Positions 44,191 through 52,352 of a stretch of 53,702 nt of DNA are shown here, piece by piece (the stretch's first letter is position 1; every line of letters begins with the position of its first letter). Where the stretch lies: NCBI GenBank assembly GCA_016934735.1, contig JAFGSG010000018.1:1-53702 (forward strand), in the 5' to 3' direction. The stretch comes from Spirochaetota bacterium. GTDB lineage: Bacteria; Spirochaetota; UBA4802; JAFGDQ01. Both the position numbers and the translations under genes were made by a program. The notes below the pieces were generated by a model. The model did no database searches. It had not been told where the DNA came from and saw only the letters and a program-made list of their open reading frames with translations.

Positions 44191-45300
44191 TTAAATAAGA
44201 AATTCACGGTCCCAGTCTTTCCATACGGGGTCAAATCCTTTTTTTGCAATTACCGCTGCGATTTCATCGGGAGCTCTGTCGTCATCTATTGTAAACTGCC
44301 GGGCGTTTGCATCAGGATGTGAATATCCGCCAGGTTCTGTTTTGGATCCTGCACTCATCATGGTTATTCCTATAGGCATTACGTTGTCTCTGAAATGTGA
44401 GGATTCTCTTGTAGATAAAAGAAGGCCGGAGTCCGGTAGAATATTTCTCATAACACAGATCAGGTGAGTCAGGTCGCGGTCACTTACAGGATTAGGCGGA
44501 ACATAATTGCCATGTGCTTGTTTAAGGCGAGGAAATGAAATCTGTATCTGGCTTTTCCAGTATTTTTTTGTTAAATAATAAGCATGAAGTGCGAGGAAAA
44601 ATCCGTCAACTCTCCAGTCCGAAAGCCCCAACAGAGCACCGATTCCTATTTTTCTGAATCCGGCATCTCCGGCTCTTTCAGGCGCGTTGAGCCGCCAGCT
44701 GAAATTTTTCTTCATTCCGGAAGGATGAACAGCGTCATATCCTATTCTGTCATAAGTTTCCTGATAAACAGCAAGCCCGTCTACTCCGGCTTCCGTCATT
44801 ATTTTATATTCAGCAGAATCCATAGGATAGACTTCGATTGAAACAGAAGCGAATTTGCTGTGAATATTGTTTGCAATTTTAGCTAAAGCTTCGGGAGAAA
44901 CAGCGTGCTTGTCTTCACCGGTTAACAGCAGGATATGCCTGAATCCCTGTTTAAACAGCAGTCTGCTTTCTTCTTCTACCATTTCTCCAGACAGGGTCAG
45001 CCTTTTTATTTCATTTTTTCTGTTAAAACCACAGTATAAGCATGAATTTGTGCATTCGTTAGAAATATACAAGGGAGCATAAAGCTGAATGATATTGCCG
45101 AATCTCATTCTGGTAATTTTTTGCGAGATAACAGCAAGTTCTTCAAGGAATGCGTCAGCGGCAGGCGATAATAAAGCAAAGAAATCATCAGGATGTTTAT
45201 TCTCTTTGTAAATCGCGGACATGACTTCTTCTTTGGACGAATTATATATTCGTTCTTTTACGGTTTTCCATAGATATTTATTCAATAAATCTTCAAACAT
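44191..45300 (-). CDS. thiH: 2-iminoacetate synthase ThiH (radical SAM)
   Basis: Splits tyrosine to give dehydroglycine for the thiazole ring of thiamine, using a radical SAM [4Fe-4S] cluster. The cluster motif CTNSCLYCGF (Cys-x3-Cys-x2-Cys) is near residue 82, followed by LTLSGEMVEEE and the HILLLTGED region. At 369 residues it is the anaerobic tyrosine-lyase type, an alternative to oxygen-dependent ThiO. thiG lies immediately upstream on the same strand, 46 bases away. No ThiS, ThiF or ThiC gene is seen in this window. Confidence 0.94.
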   Translation of the reverse strand: MFEDLLNKYLWKTVKERIYNSSKEEVMSAIYKENKHPDDFFALLSPAADAFLEELAVISQKITRMRFGNIIQLYAPLYISNECTNSCLYCGFNRKNEIKRLTLSGEMVEEESRLLFKQGFRHILLLTGEDKHAVSPEALAKIANNIHSKFASVSIEVYPMDSAEYKIMTEAGVDGLAVYQETYDRIGYDAVHPSGMKKNFSWRLNAPERAGDAGFRKIGIGALLGLSDWRVDGFFLALHAYYLTKKYWKSQIQISFPRLKQAHGNYVPPNPVSDRDLTHLICVMRNILPDSGLLLSTRESSHFRDNVMPIGITMMSAGSKTEPGGYSHPDANARQFTIDDDRAPDEIAAVIAKKGFDPVWKDWDREFLI

Positions 45301-45346
45301 ATTTTTTATTAATTCTATCCTTTGTTACTAAACGGCATGAATTACT

Positions 45347-46141
45347 TTATCTTAAAAATCCGGTTAAGGGGCTTGATGCTTCTGCGGTTTCACTTATTTT
45401 AGAACCGCCGGCTAAGAAGGCTTCTCTTCCGGCTTCAACGCTTTTCTTAAATGCGCCGGCCATTCTTACGGGATCGTTCGAAGCCGCGATCGCAGTGTTG
45501 ACAAGAACCGCGTCTGCGCCGATTTCCAAAGCCGTTGAAGCGTGCGATGGCAAACCAAGGCCCGCGTCCACTACAACGGGTATATTTGACATTTCTATTA
45601 TTATTTTAATATTGTCAAGTGTCTTAATCCCTTTATTCGTGCCTATCGGGGATCCAAGCGGCATTATAGTTGAGCATCCTGCTTCCTCAAGCCTTTTGGC
45701 AAGTATAGGATCCGCGTTTATATATGGCAGAACAATAAAACCTTCTTTAACAAGTTTTTCAGCTGCTTTTAATGTTTCGATAGGGTCTGGCAACAGATAC
45801 CGTGGATCCGGTGTGACCTCGAGCTTAATCCAGTTGCCGCATCCCATCTTTCTTGCAAGCATGGAAAGCCTAACGGCTTCGTCAGCATCTCTTGCTCCGG
45901 AAGTATTCGGTAGGAGCTGTATATCTTCTTTGCGCTCCATGACCGCGCCGAGCAGGTTATCGCCCGGATTGTCAAGGTCAACTCTTCTGAGGGCGACAGT
46001 GACCATCTCTGTACCGGATGCATTGATTGCATTTTTCATTAGATCTATGGAAGCAAACTTGCCTGTTCCAAGGAATAATCGCGAGTTGAATTTTTTTCCT
46101 GCGATTTCCAGATAATTGTTTTTAGATTGTATTATAGTCAT
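45347..46141 (-). CDS. thiG: Thiazole synthase ThiG
   Basis: Condenses deoxyxylulose phosphate, dehydroglycine and ThiS thiocarboxylate into the thiamine thiazole. The 264-residue TIM-barrel protein has [26 protein letters not shown] with the Schiff-base Lys, [10 protein letters not shown], and the phosphate-binding [11 protein letters not shown] with [11 protein letters not shown]. It is a close match to the family along its whole length. With thiH it forms a two-gene unit. I looked upstream for a TPP riboswitch and for thiS and found neither, so the sulfur carrier must be encoded elsewhere. Confidence 0.95.
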   Translation of the reverse strand: MTIIQSKNNYLEIAGKKFNSRLFLGTGKFASIDLMKNAINASGTEMVTVALRRVDLDNPGDNLLGAVMERKEDIQLLPNTSGARDADEAVRLSMLARKMGCGNWIKLEVTPDPRYLLPDPIETLKAAEKLVKEGFIVLPYINADPILAKRLEEAGCSTIMPLGSPIGTNKGIKTLDNIKIIIEMSNIPVVVDAGLGLPSHASTALEIGADAVLVNTAIAASNDPVRMAGAFKKSVEAGREAFLAGGSKISETAEASSPLTGFLR

Positions 46142-46325
46142 AATAAATATTCTCTATTCGATTTTAAAAAAAGCAATGAAAAAAAAGTCTGAATGATGAT
46201 TTATAAGATTAAATGATTAACAGGATTGGTATTTCTGCAGGCTATTGGTTATATGAAATTGATCTGATATAGCCGTGTTTTGCCTGCCTGAATCAAGTGA
46301 ATCCTTTAATCTTGTAAATCATGGT

Positions 46326-46892
46326 TCAGACAAGCATTTTATAAAAAATAATCTTCCCGTCTCCCGGATAATAAAAATCCCGGAAATCCGCGCCTTTTTT
46401 ATAACCGCATTTCATGTAAAATTTTCTCGTAGGAGTGTACTGTTCCCTGGAGGAAGTTTCCGAATAAAGCTGGAGGCCGCCGGATTCTCGTATTTTGTTT
46501 TCAGTCATGGATAAAAGCGTTCTGCCAATTCCGCTGCCATGATAATCAGGATCTACTGCGATCCAGTAAAGATCGTAGCTGGCCCTGGTAAGCGGGATGA
46601 GCCCATAGCATGTATAACCCACGAGCGCACCTTCTTTTTCAGCAAAGATGAACTGATATGTCGATTTATTCCCTAGCGACAGCCTTTCTTCGATAAGCTC
46701 AATAGCGACAGTCTCTTCTTCTTCTGAGAAAAATTTTGTTTTATGTATAAGCTTTCGCACATTTTTGCAGTCGTTATGTTCCGGGGTATACCGGAAGGTT
46801 AAACTGATGTCAGTAGTATATTTCCGTTTTGATTTATACTCTCTGACTTTTTTGTTATTTGTTTTAATAATTTTAAACAAGTATTCCTCCAT
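46326..46892 (-). CDS. GNAT N-acetyltransferase in the kamA operon
   Basis: A 188-residue GNAT-fold protein. The acetyl-CoA pyrophosphate loop is visible in DPDYHGSGIGRTLLS (Q/RxxGxG/A type), with AVDPDYHG before it and an aromatic C-terminal motif FRDFYYPGDGKIIFYK after it. It transfers an acyl group from acyl-CoA to an amine. It starts 108 bases after the double ATP-grasp gene on the same strand, with kamA further upstream. The known ablA-ablB pair (lysine aminomutase plus acetyltransferase) makes N-epsilon-acetyl-beta-lysine, so acetylation of a beta-lysine-type product is a reasonable guess. The sequence is not obviously AblB. Confidence 0.82.
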   Translation of the reverse strand: MEEYLFKIIKTNNKKVREYKSKRKYTTDISLTFRYTPEHNDCKNVRKLIHKTKFFSEEEETVAIELIEERLSLGNKSTYQFIFAEKEGALVGYTCYGLIPLTRASYDLYWIAVDPDYHGSGIGRTLLSMTENKIRESGGLQLYSETSSREQYTPTRKFYMKCGYKKGADFRDFYYPGDGKIIFYKMLV

Positions 46893-47000
46893 TATACAAA
46901 TAAAGAAATATTAAGTTAAAAGGGATATTACGATAATGGGCATAAACGCGTTCTTCGATAAATTCATCCGTAACTAAATGATATAAAAGTTTAAGCACTC

Positions 47001-49037
47001 TTAAATCAAACCTAGTATCCGCTTAATTACATCGTCGAATGCAAACCCTTTTTGAGTCGCGGCTGCCATAAATCCTGCATCGGACGACAGGCATGGATTA
47101 GCGTTGATTTCAAGCACCCATGGTTTCCCTTCAGCATCTACGCGGAAATCCACGCGGGCGTAGCCGCTCAGTCCGAAAATATCCCAGCATTTTAGGGCGT
47201 ATTCATTAAGCATACCGAGCAGGCGTTTATCGCTCTTTTTAAAGTTATAATTACGGACAGTATTTTTATATTCAAAGGAATCCGCATCCCATTTTGCGCG
47301 ATAATCCACAATGCGCGGCTTTCCTTCAGGATAATTCCTAAAGACAATCTCGGCATGCGGCAGAATTTCCGGACCATCCGACCCGTCAAGTATAGCGATA
47401 TTAAACTCACGTCCGTCAACAAAAATTTCAGCAAAAGATTCCGATTTATATCTGCCAGCTGCGTTTTTAAAAGCAGATTTTTCAATTTTCCCTGATACCT
47501 TTAACAGGGAATGTTCATCAATGCCAATTGACGCATGATCCAATGCTGATTTTATTATATAAACACCTTTTGGGGCTTTTATCTTATCAATTTCCGAAAT
47601 TAGGAAGTAAAATGGCGTTGGAATGGCAGCCTGTTCCATTAAACGCTTCGCGAGTATTTTGTTGCCGGTCATTGCAATCGCCTCGGTTTTTGCTCCCGTA
47701 TATTCTATAGATAACGAATCCAGAAGGGCAGGCGCTATCCCCATAAGCCTGTCGTTCCCGTCTATTGATTCCACAAGATTAAAAACCTTATAAGGCGCAA
47801 TATGTATTAATGTATTTTTTGCTGCGTCAAGATCAAGAGTTATGGCGACTTTTACCGGCTCGTATCCGAGACGCATAATTGAATCCGCGATCTCATCTCT
47901 TTGTGCCAGAACATCCTTTTCATCCGGAGATGCGCTGTCCGGCACAAGCTGGTGCAGAATGACAATTTTTTTTAAATTAGTTTTTTTTTTACCCGAAGAA
48001 GAAGTATTTGTATGATAAGAGAATTTACTTATATCTTTAACTTTTTGAGGAGCGCTGTCTAATAACCCATATCGTTTTAAAGCGGAATTCACAATAGAGC
48101 CTATAAGCTCAATGTAGGATATGCCGGCTTTTGTGCAGATTATTGGAAGATCGGAATGTTCCGGATGAAGACCAGCGAGCGGATTGACTTCTATAAAGTT
48201 CGGATTACCAGTGGAATCACAGCGGATATCAACTCGTCCTGCATCAAGGCATCCCAGCCCACGCCATGAATCCAGAGCAAGTTTGCCTGCTATATTTGCG
48301 GTATTATCGTCAACAAGCGTATAGGTTACTACTTTCTCACAGTTTTCTTTATTTGAGTACGAATAAACTCCGTTCTCGGCATTCGAATGCAATGTTACCT
48401 CCAGAATGCCTGCGATCCTTGCTTCATCGCCTGATCCGATTATACCGACCGTGAATTCTCTCCCCGGCAGATAAGACTCAACAAGAACAGGCTGATTATA
48501 TCGTTTAAGGAGCTCTGTACAGACTTTAGTGAGCGTTTCCCTGTCTTTTATCACAGAATTCGCATTTATGCCCTTGCCTGTGCCTTCTGCATAGGGTTTC
48601 GCGAACAAAGGAAGGTTTAGATTGATTAATTTAATATCGTCTGTGGAAGAAATCAGCTTAAAATCCGGGGTAGGAAGACCCAGATCACGGATAATCCGCT
48701 TTGTTAAGTCTTTGTTCAGAGACAGGCTCATTATGCAGGGATCAGAAAAAGTGTAGGGTATTTTATATGCGTCACAAAGAGCAGGTACCTGGGCTTCGCG
48801 TCCTATACCATAAGCTCCTTCTGCAATATTGAATACAAGGTCCCAGCGCCTGCCTTCGGCAAGCATCGGGACCAGTTGTGTGATGGTTCCTATACATTCA
48901 GTCTCAAATCCAAGCTTTTTAAGCGTGTTCTCGAGTGCAATTACTGTTTCGTTAAAATCGAACTCGGCAACATCCTCCTCGGAAAAGCCAAGGGATTTAT
49001 AGTAATCTCTTAAATCATAGGTAAGGCCTATCAGCAT
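47001..49037 (-). CDS. Tandem D-Ala-D-Ala-ligase-like ATP-grasp protein
   Basis: A 678-residue protein with two ATP-grasp units. Unit 1 (about 1-335) has VFNIAEGAYGIGREAQVPAL, FAKPYAEGTGKGI, LVESYLPGREFTVGI and FIEVNPLAGLHP. Unit 2 (about 355-678) has FNLVESIDGNDRLMGIAPAL, FAEIFVDGREFNIAI and VLEINANPCLS. The conserved NxxxEG, GREF and EVNP/EINA motifs place both in the D-alanine-D-alanine ligase group, which forms peptide-type bonds via acyl phosphates. Two units suggest two consecutive amide bonds or one regulatory half. KamA lies 14 bases upstream, with the ribosome site overlapping the kamA stop, so the pathway probably uses the aminomutase product as substrate. Confidence 0.9.
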   Translation of the reverse strand: MLIGLTYDLRDYYKSLGFSEEDVAEFDFNETVIALENTLKKLGFETECIGTITQLVPMLAEGRRWDLVFNIAEGAYGIGREAQVPALCDAYKIPYTFSDPCIMSLSLNKDLTKRIIRDLGLPTPDFKLISSTDDIKLINLNLPLFAKPYAEGTGKGINANSVIKDRETLTKVCTELLKRYNQPVLVESYLPGREFTVGIIGSGDEARIAGILEVTLHSNAENGVYSYSNKENCEKVVTYTLVDDNTANIAGKLALDSWRGLGCLDAGRVDIRCDSTGNPNFIEVNPLAGLHPEHSDLPIICTKAGISYIELIGSIVNSALKRYGLLDSAPQKVKDISKFSYHTNTSSSGKKKTNLKKIVILHQLVPDSASPDEKDVLAQRDEIADSIMRLGYEPVKVAITLDLDAAKNTLIHIAPYKVFNLVESIDGNDRLMGIAPALLDSLSIEYTGAKTEAIAMTGNKILAKRLMEQAAIPTPFYFLISEIDKIKAPKGVYIIKSALDHASIGIDEHSLLKVSGKIEKSAFKNAAGRYKSESFAEIFVDGREFNIAILDGSDGPEILPHAEIVFRNYPEGKPRIVDYRAKWDADSFEYKNTVRNYNFKKSDKRLLGMLNEYALKCWDIFGLSGYARVDFRVDAEGKPWVLEINANPCLSSDAGFMAAATQKGFAFDDVIKRILGLI

Positions 49038-49051
49038 CTGACGCTCTTACC

Positions 49052-50383
49052 TCACTCTGCAGGACATGTATCGGGATATGTAAATAATTTATCCTCATAA
49101 TTTTTAAGAATAACAGATGTTCCGTTATGTCCCTGATAATATCCGGGCTGAAGCGGGATTTTGCCTCCTCCGCCGGGTGCGTCGATTACGTAATTTGGTA
49201 CTGCGAACCCTGTAGTGTGTCCCCGCAGGCCTTTTATAATCTCAAGACCTTTTTCAACAGGCGTTCTGAAATGTGAGGATCCTGAGATCGGGTCGCACTG
49301 ATACAGGTAATACGGACGCACTCTTGCCATTAATAGTTTATGATACAGCTTTTTCATAGTATCCAGATTGTCGTTGATGCCTTTTAAAAGCACAGTCTGG
49401 CTTCCTAATGGGATTCCCGCATTGGCAAGTTTATTTAAGGCATTTTCTGTTTCAGGGGTAATCTCATCCGGATGAGTAAAATGTATATTCATCCATAATG
49501 GATGGTATTTTTTAAGCATATTAACAAGGTTCGAAGTTATTCTCTGAGGGAGTACTACCGGCACTTTAGTGCCGATTCTGACTATCTCAACATGCTGAAT
49601 GCTGCGAAGCGATGAAAGCAGCCATTCCAGAGATTCATCCGAAAGAGTAAGCGGATCTCCGCCCGAAATCAGCACATCTCTGACCTCGGTATGGGATTCA
49701 ATATAGCCGAGCGCCATTTCCCATCTCTTTGTACTCATAATGTTCGAACATGACCGGCCGACCATTCGTGATCGGGTGCAATATCTGCAGTAAGTGGAGC
49801 AGAAGTCGGTTGCAAGGAAAAGCACTCTGTCCGGATATCTGTGTACAAGACCAGGAACCGGGCTGTCGCCTTCTTCATGTAACGGATCGTCAGATTCACC
49901 TTCTGTGCGTATTAATTCAGTCGAAACAGGAATTACACAGCGACGTAAAGGATGCGATGCATCGTCCCTGTCGATCAGACTCGCATAGTATGGTGTTATT
50001 GAAAGCGGAAGCATTCCGTTTGAGTGCTCCAAAGCTTCTTTCTCATTTTCCGAAAGCCTGATGATAAGCGACAACTCATCAGTTTTACGTATTCTGTTTT
50101 GAAGCTGCCATCGCCAGTCGTTCCACTGTTCTCTGGATATATCGGGATAATGGCTTTTTCGGAAAATTGTTGTTTTTGGTGATGATAAAGAATTTCTGGA
50201 TGGTAATTTATCCTTTAAAATAAATGACGGCAATACTGGAGGGGAAAAAAACTCCGATGTCTCCGTACTACTTGAAGGAGGCTCGTCAGAGTCTGAAAAT
50301 TCCTCCATTGATTTATTGGTAACAATATCTGAAGTTATGTTTACAGCGCTTGAAGAAGATACTGACAATCTTTGGTGCTGCAT
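49052..50383 (-). CDS. kamA: KamA-family lysine 2,3-aminomutase-like radical SAM enzyme
   Basis: A 443-residue PLP-dependent radical SAM aminomutase, probably moving the alpha-amino group of lysine to carbon 3. The cluster motif is CSTYCRYC; a PLP lysine is in PGGGGKIPL near the C-terminus. GGDPLTLSDE is the family SAM-binding signature. The N-terminal 75 residues are serine-rich and poorly conserved. The ATG at 50383 was chosen; it has AGAGG 10 bases upstream, while an in-frame TTG 39 bases earlier is less likely. It is not near efp, so an EF-P-modifying (EpmB) role is less likely than a biosynthetic one with the downstream ATP-grasp and GNAT genes. Confidence 0.9.
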   Translation of the reverse strand: MQHQRLSVSSSSAVNITSDIVTNKSMEEFSDSDEPPSSSTETSEFFSPPVLPSFILKDKLPSRNSLSSPKTTIFRKSHYPDISREQWNDWRWQLQNRIRKTDELSLIIRLSENEKEALEHSNGMLPLSITPYYASLIDRDDASHPLRRCVIPVSTELIRTEGESDDPLHEEGDSPVPGLVHRYPDRVLFLATDFCSTYCRYCTRSRMVGRSCSNIMSTKRWEMALGYIESHTEVRDVLISGGDPLTLSDESLEWLLSSLRSIQHVEIVRIGTKVPVVLPQRITSNLVNMLKKYHPLWMNIHFTHPDEITPETENALNKLANAGIPLGSQTVLLKGINDNLDTMKKLYHKLLMARVRPYYLYQCDPISGSSHFRTPVEKGLEIIKGLRGHTTGFAVPNYVIDAPGGGGKIPLQPGYYQGHNGTSVILKNYEDKLFTYPDTCPAE

Positions 50384-50720
50384 TTTTTTAATACCTCTTG
50401 TAGTAATTAGAAAATTTGACAACCTTTATAAGGTTTAATATTCCTTCGTTAAAAGCTGAAGGATTAAAAAAATAATATATACTCTTTGTCAAGAAAAATA
50501 CATAAAAATTTTTAAATCGTAAAAAAAAATTTATTATCGTTTTTTTCTATATCGTAATCTTTTTTAAATTGTTTAATGTTTTTTTATTTTTACATTTTAC
50601 ACTAAAAATTTTGAGCATGATTATGTCGCATATGATTTAATATGTCATCTCTTTTTTTATTTTATGAGGAATTTTTTTAAATTTTCGGCTTTATTAAAAA
50701 TTGGTAAATAGATAATTAAT
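50384..50720. other. Very AT-rich gap between kamA and rnfA
   Basis: The 337-base gap is almost entirely A/T. It contains two short hairpins, AACCTT / AAGGTT at 50421-50435 and TCCTTC / GAAGGA at 50442-50463. Neither has a proper U-tract in a useful direction. Nothing here resembles the missing Rnf genes, so the Rnf set appears to end at rnfA. Confidence 0.45.
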
Positions 50721-51323
50721 TTAAATTCTGATACCGGAAAAACCAAAAAAGGCAAGAGCGAGCACACAGGCAGCTGCTAATGAGAGTGGAACGCCTTTCA
50801 ATTTTGGATGCACTTCTGCAAACTGGAGTTTGTCTAAAATCCCTGTAATCAGCAATAGGTTAATTGTAAAGGCAAAGCCCGCTGCAATCCCCTGAACAAG
50901 GGTGCCGGCAAGACTCATGTCGGCAGTATACCCGGATTCGATATTTAAAACAGCGATCACCATGCTTAATTCAGTACAGTTAATCATTAAATACAGAAGA
51001 AAAATGTTATAAGATTTATAAACAGAGGGGAGTATTTTTTTAATTGACACATTAACGATGTACGCAAGAAAGGCGGCAGACAGAATAAAAACAATCGACC
51101 TTAAATATGTAATTTGATACTGTAAAAGCAGGTTCTGGTTGATTACTAATGTAAATAAAGATGCTATAAAAAGAATAACAGTTAGTGCAAGTCCCATATG
51201 GGATATTGTTTTTGTGTTTGATAGGATAGAAAGAAAAGGCCGGATATTTAGGATGCGGGGTAATGCATAGTGATTGAAGAAAATAATACCTATAGCTATA
51301 ATAAATATTAAATTCAGTTTCAT
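50721..51323 (-). CDS. rnfA: RnfA-like membrane subunit lacking one cluster cysteine
   Basis: A 200-residue protein with six membrane helices, aligning by eye over its whole length with RnfA/RsxA. Shared features include LRSIVFILS, LPSVYKSYNIFL, MINCTEL for the usual TTNCAVL, and the ending LALAFFGFSGI. RnfA and RnfE normally each give two cysteines to an intramembrane iron-sulfur cluster. Cys116 is kept here, but the N-terminal GLCPF motif reads NIRPF, placing Arg28 where the cysteine belongs. It is the third gene of a C-D-A set; RnfG, RnfE and RnfB are not found here. Its redox role is therefore doubtful. Confidence 0.82.
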   Translation of the reverse strand: MKLNLIFIIAIGIIFFNHYALPRILNIRPFLSILSNTKTISHMGLALTVILFIASLFTLVINQNLLLQYQITYLRSIVFILSAAFLAYIVNVSIKKILPSVYKSYNIFLLYLMINCTELSMVIAVLNIESGYTADMSLAGTLVQGIAAGFAFTINLLLITGILDKLQFAEVHPKLKGVPLSLAAACVLALAFFGFSGIRI

Positions 51324-51391
51324 AATAGATATACCTTTTTATCTGTTTTAAAAATAGTAATTATATTAAAATTTGAAAAAATCCGGCTTAC

Positions 51392-52324
51392 TCATCTGCC
51401 GAAAACACGCGGTCTGGTGTATCTGTCAATCATGGGAACAGTTGCGTTCATGATCAGTACCGCAAAACATACGGCTCCGGAATCAGACCACAGGCGGATT
51501 ATTGATGTGAGCAGCCCGCACCCGATCCCGAAAATTATCATACCTTTTCTTGTTATTGGCGACGTAACCGTATCTGTTGCCATAAAAAGTGCGCAAATTA
51601 AAAATCCGCCGGAAAATAATTGCATAAGTGTACCCGCGACAGGATACGCGAATTCTGTAACCGCATAATATAACAGCATAAAAATTGCTGTTGTGCCGAT
51701 AAAAGCAGCCGGTATGTGCCAATTTATTATCTTATTAATTAAAAGAAAGACTGTTCCGGCTAAAAGTAAAAATATGGAAGCCTCCCCAGGATATCCGTTG
51801 ATATTGCCTGTGAAAAACGGTCCAAACGATATATTGTATAACGGCCATTCATTAGCGATTGTCTGTGTAATGTTGCCGACTTTTGTTGTCATTTCAACAG
51901 GCCAAAACGCATTAATAAATGCCAGGCCGGCAAGGGCAGGATTGAATATGTTAAATCCTAGCCCTCCAAAAAGCTGTTTTATAATTATTATTGAGAAAAA
52001 AGAACCGACAATTACAATCCAGACAGGTAATCCAGCAGGTACGTTCATTGCAACGAGCAATCCTGTGATTACGGCCGAACCGTCGAAAAGAGAAAGTGGT
52101 TTTTTTAGAAAAAGCTGGAAAAGTGCTTCTGCGGCTGCAGCTGATAATACGGACACGCATAATATTATTAAAGCATCTATCCCAAATAAGTATACCGCAT
52201 ACATATTGGAAGGGATAAGCGCCAGTATAACAAACCGCATGATTTTTTTAATAGATTGATTATCTTTTATATGCGGAGTTTCTGTAACTATTAAATCTGT
52301 CAGTGATTTTTGTGTTTCGATCAT
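51392..52324 (-). CDS. rnfD: RnfD-like membrane subunit without the flavinylation motif
   Basis: A 310-residue polytopic membrane protein matching RnfD/NqrB. It has FDGSAVITGLLVAMNVP, QLFGGLGFNIFNPALAGLAFI, FPVEMTT-like WPVEMTT, ATDTVTSPITRKGMIIFG, and the C-terminal ATVPMIDRYTRPRVFGR. In E. coli RsxD the covalent FMN is attached at DGISQAT. The corresponding stretch here, after WPVEMTT, is shorter and contains no D-x-x-(S/T)-x-A-T, so ApbE-type flavin attachment is unlikely. rnfC lies 28 bases upstream and the rnfA homologue 68 bases downstream on the same strand. The RnfG gene that usually follows is absent. Confidence 0.9.
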   Translation of the reverse strand: MIETQKSLTDLIVTETPHIKDNQSIKKIMRFVILALIPSNMYAVYLFGIDALIILCVSVLSAAAAEALFQLFLKKPLSLFDGSAVITGLLVAMNVPAGLPVWIVIVGSFFSIIIIKQLFGGLGFNIFNPALAGLAFINAFWPVEMTTKVGNITQTIANEWPLYNISFGPFFTGNINGYPGEASIFLLLAGTVFLLINKIINWHIPAAFIGTTAIFMLLYYAVTEFAYPVAGTLMQLFSGGFLICALFMATDTVTSPITRKGMIIFGIGCGLLTSIIRLWSDSGAVCFAVLIMNATVPMIDRYTRPRVFGR

Positions 52325-52352
52325 TTGTTAATAGTACATAATTATAATATTT

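Noticed and set aside
45495-46115. 206-residue plus-strand open frame opposite thiG
   Set aside because: It mirrors the conserved thiG codons and has a biased Ser/Pro/Ile composition; thiG is a full-length known enzyme.
46142-46325. Possible TPP riboswitch or thiS gene upstream of thiG
   Set aside because: The 184 bases lack the conserved THI-box blocks and hold no open frame of suitable size.
50464-50492. TTGACA on the minus strand upstream of kamA
   Set aside because: The nearest TATA-like sequence is only about 7 bases away and nothing suitable lies at 16-18 bases, so it is not called a promoter.
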